Origin: Clostridiales bacterium
GTDB taxonomy: Bacteria > Bacillota > Clostridia > Monoglobales > Monoglobaceae
Length of the DNA stretch: 5,504 nt
Assembly (NCBI GenBank): GCA_016303265.1
Contig: JAEDLZ010000082.1
Location: forward strand, 1 to 5,504
Direction of reading: 5' to 3'
Within the stretch, counting starts at the first letter, position 1. Each line of letters opens with the position of its first letter. Below, one piece after another: positions 3,947 through 5,504 of this stretch. A program made the position numbers and the translations under genes. Under the pieces are notes generated by a model. The model saw only the letters and a program-made list of their open reading frames with translations. It was not told where the DNA came from and did no database searches.

Positions 3947-5504
3947 TTATTTATACAGCGGGCCGTAAGCTTCGCAAGCTCTGTAGTCTGTTGAGGTGAG
4001 GTCTTCACCCTTGCCGAAGCCTGCCCATGCCTGCGGTCTGTATACCTTTTCGTCCGGAACATTGTGCATGGACACGGGAATACGGAGCATGGACGCAAGC
4101 GTTATTACATCTGCGCCGATATGGCCGTGAACCGTAACTCCATGGTTTGCACCCCAGTTAGCCATCACACTGTATACATCGCGGAACGCGTCCTTATCAC
4201 AAAGATTCGGAGTGAACCATGTTGTAGGCCATGTTGGGTCTGTTCTCTTATCAAGCTTTTCATGTACATCATCAGGAAGGTCAACCGTATAACCCTCGGC
4301 AATCTGAATAGTTGGTCCGACGCCATCGATAATGTTTACGCGAAGCATTGTAACAGGCATTTCCGCCCGTGTTCTGAAGTGTGATGAGAAGCCGCCGCCC
4401 CGGAAATATTCATAGTCGGCACGGCACCAGTCTGTTGCCTTAAGACAATTGTCAATGTCCTCGTCTGTCATGTTCCACCATTCTTTAATCGTGCCGTTGC
4501 CGTTTTCATCTTTAGATGCGCCTGTGCAGTCAAGAGCCGTCGCACCGGAGTTGATAAGATGTATAATACCGTTCTTGGCAACACCCTCCAATTCCTTGCC
4601 GGTCACTCTCTTAACAGCCTCCGGACTCCAATATGTACGAACATCGTGGAAGCAGGGAGCCTTTCCCGTCAGAAGTGTTGCAAAAAGCATTGCAATGCCG
4701 TTTAATGTATCATTCTCCGTTGCAAACGCAAAGGGTGCTTTCTTACCGTTCCAGTCAAAGCTGGACGCCATAATGGACTCCGTAAAGTCGCCGTTGGGGA
4801 GCCAGTCCGTCCACATTCTCTGACCCTGGAAACCTCCGACGATACCGTTTCTGCCGAGAGCCTCCTCGTGCCAGCCGAGCTCATCAAGCTTCTTATTGCC
4901 GAAGAGAATATCTTTTGCTATAATCGTCATCTTGGCAATAAATTCCCAATTCTTGTCTGCCGGAACAACCCTGGATTTTGTTATAATTTCCGGGAAATTC
5001 TTTCCGGCATTTTTGTCAAAGCCTTCCTTGCAGTTAGCCTTAATCCATGCAAGAGCCTTCTCATATTCGTCTTTATCATATATTTCAAGGGTAATTCTTC
5101 TCAAAATTTCTGTAAGGTCAACCCACTCTGCACGGATACCGAGGTATTTCTGCATAAAGTCGGCGTCGCAGTACGAACCGCCTATGCCCATAGCAACTCC
5201 GCCCAAATTAACATATGCCTTATTCTTCATTTGGCCTACGGCGATTGCGCCTCTTGCAAATCTGATAATTTTTTCCGCAACATCCTCCGGGATTGACGAA
5301 TCATTCATGTCCTGAACATCATGTCCGTATATTGAAAAGGCAGGAAGTCCTCTTTGCGCATGAGCCGCCATAGCCGCCGCAAGATAAACAGCGCCCGGTC
5401 TTTCTGTGCCGTTAAATCCCCATACTGCCTTTATTGTCGAGGGGTCAAGGTCCATCGTTTCACTTCCGTAGCACCAGCAAGGCGTAACCGAAAGCGTTGC
5501 GCAG
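3947..5504 (-). CDS. fucI: L-fucose isomerase, N-terminus beyond the window
   Basis: FucI converts L-fucose to L-fuculose (and D-arabinose to D-ribulose) in the cytoplasm, the first step of the fuculose-1-phosphate pathway; the E. coli enzyme is a Mn-dependent hexamer. The frame is open to the right edge: before the Met at 5455 it reads ATLSVTPCWCYGSET, matching E. coli TITVTPCWCYGSETIDMDP, so that Met is internal and about 80 N-terminal residues are missing. About 518 residues are visible, against 591 in E. coli. WGFNGTERPGAVYLAAA, YGHDVQD, GGFQGQR, SSFDWNG and GPLYK at the C-terminus all match the family. Numbered from the Met at 5455, the metal ligands are Glu247 (ATEND), Asp271 (DVRTYWSPE) and His438 (NWGANHG), spaced exactly as E. 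coli Glu337, Asp361 and His528. The gene therefore looks functional. No fucose kinase, aldolase or regulator gene lies downstream within the window. Confidence 0.96.
   Translation of the reverse strand, partial: CATLSVTPCWCYGSETMDLDPSTIKAVWGFNGTERPGAVYLAAAMAAHAQRGLPAFSIYGHDVQDMNDSSIPEDVAEKIIRFARGAIAVGQMKNKAYVNLGGVAMGIGGSYCDADFMQKYLGIRAEWVDLTEILRRITLEIYDKDEYEKALAWIKANCKEGFDKNAGKNFPEIITKSRVVPADKNWEFIAKMTIIAKDILFGNKKLDELGWHEEALGRNGIVGGFQGQRMWTDWLPNGDFTESIMASSFDWNGKKAPFAFATENDTLNGIAMLFATLLTGKAPCFHDVRTYWSPEAVKRVTGKELEGVAKNGIIHLINSGATALDCTGASKDENGNGTIKEWWNMTDEDIDNCLKATDWCRADYEYFRGGGFSSHFRTRAEMPVTMLRVNIIDGVGPTIQIAEGYTVDLPDDVHEKLDKRTDPTWPTTWFTPNLCDKDAFRDVYSVMANWGANHGVTVHGHIGADVITLASMLRIPVSMHNVPDEKVYRPQAWAGFGKGEDLTSTDYRACEAYGPLYK

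Noticed and set aside
3721..4098. Minus-strand open frame of 125 residues and a plus-strand frame (3727-3999) across the fucI 3' end and repeat copy B
   Set aside because: Both overlap the well-supported fucI coding region in other frames and translate through the repeat hairpin; neither resembles a known family.
4868..5315. Two plus-strand frames of about 140 residues opposite fucI
   Set aside because: They are antisense shadows of fucI, which has residue-level family matches throughout this interval.
5453..5455. ATG at 5455 as the fucI start
   Set aside because: The frame continues upstream to the window edge with residues matching conserved FucI sequence (TPCWCYGSET), so this Met is internal.
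1..5504. CRISPR arrays, tRNA or rRNA genes, transposase genes, defence or toxin-antitoxin genes
   Set aside because: No regularly spaced repeats, no tRNA-like cloverleaf or rRNA sequence was recognised, and all substantial supported genes are accounted for by other families.

Overview
The window looks like a piece of a chromosome from an endospore-forming, mesophilic Firmicute of the class Clostridia, quite possibly a gut commensal. The evidence is a clear Gpr germination protease gene (found only in endospore formers), a secreted hydrolase with a clostridial 'stalk' type N-terminal domain, AT-rich intergenic DNA with moderate-GC genes, strong GGAG-type ribosome binding sites, and an L-fucose isomerase, an enzyme typical of bacteria that use host-glycan fucose. 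The species cannot be named from this sequence.

Layout, left to right. Positions 1-54 hold a hairpin repeat (copy A) that also looks like the intrinsic terminator of the next gene. Positions 54-1757 (minus) encode a secreted class-3-lipase-like alpha/beta hydrolase. Positions 1758-2019 are a divergent, AT-rich promoter region with a near-consensus housekeeping promoter for the hydrolase and a weak forespore-type promoter candidate for gpr. Positions 2020-3003 (plus) are gpr. Positions 3059-3472 (minus) encode a half-size EamA/DMT membrane transporter that converges on gpr. Positions 3486-3946 contain no convincing gene, but hold an A6/T6-flanked hairpin, a perfect 24-bp palindrome, and a second copy (copy B) of the repeat in inverted orientation. 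Positions 3947-5504 (minus) are the C-terminal 518 residues or so of L-fucose isomerase (fucI), whose N-terminus lies beyond the right edge.

The genes do not form one operon or pathway. Each appears to be its own transcription unit: the hydrolase is read leftward from its own promoter, gpr is read rightward and is expected in the developing forespore, the transporter is read leftward, and fucI is read leftward as the probable 3' end of a fucose-utilisation unit lying outside the window. No defence system, mobile-element gene, CRISPR array or structural RNA gene was found. The most unusual content is non-coding: the two inverted copies of a roughly 50-bp element (a conserved GTCCACCCC tract plus a 12-bp-stem hairpin) flanking the 3.75-kb middle segment, and the separate 24-bp perfect palindrome.
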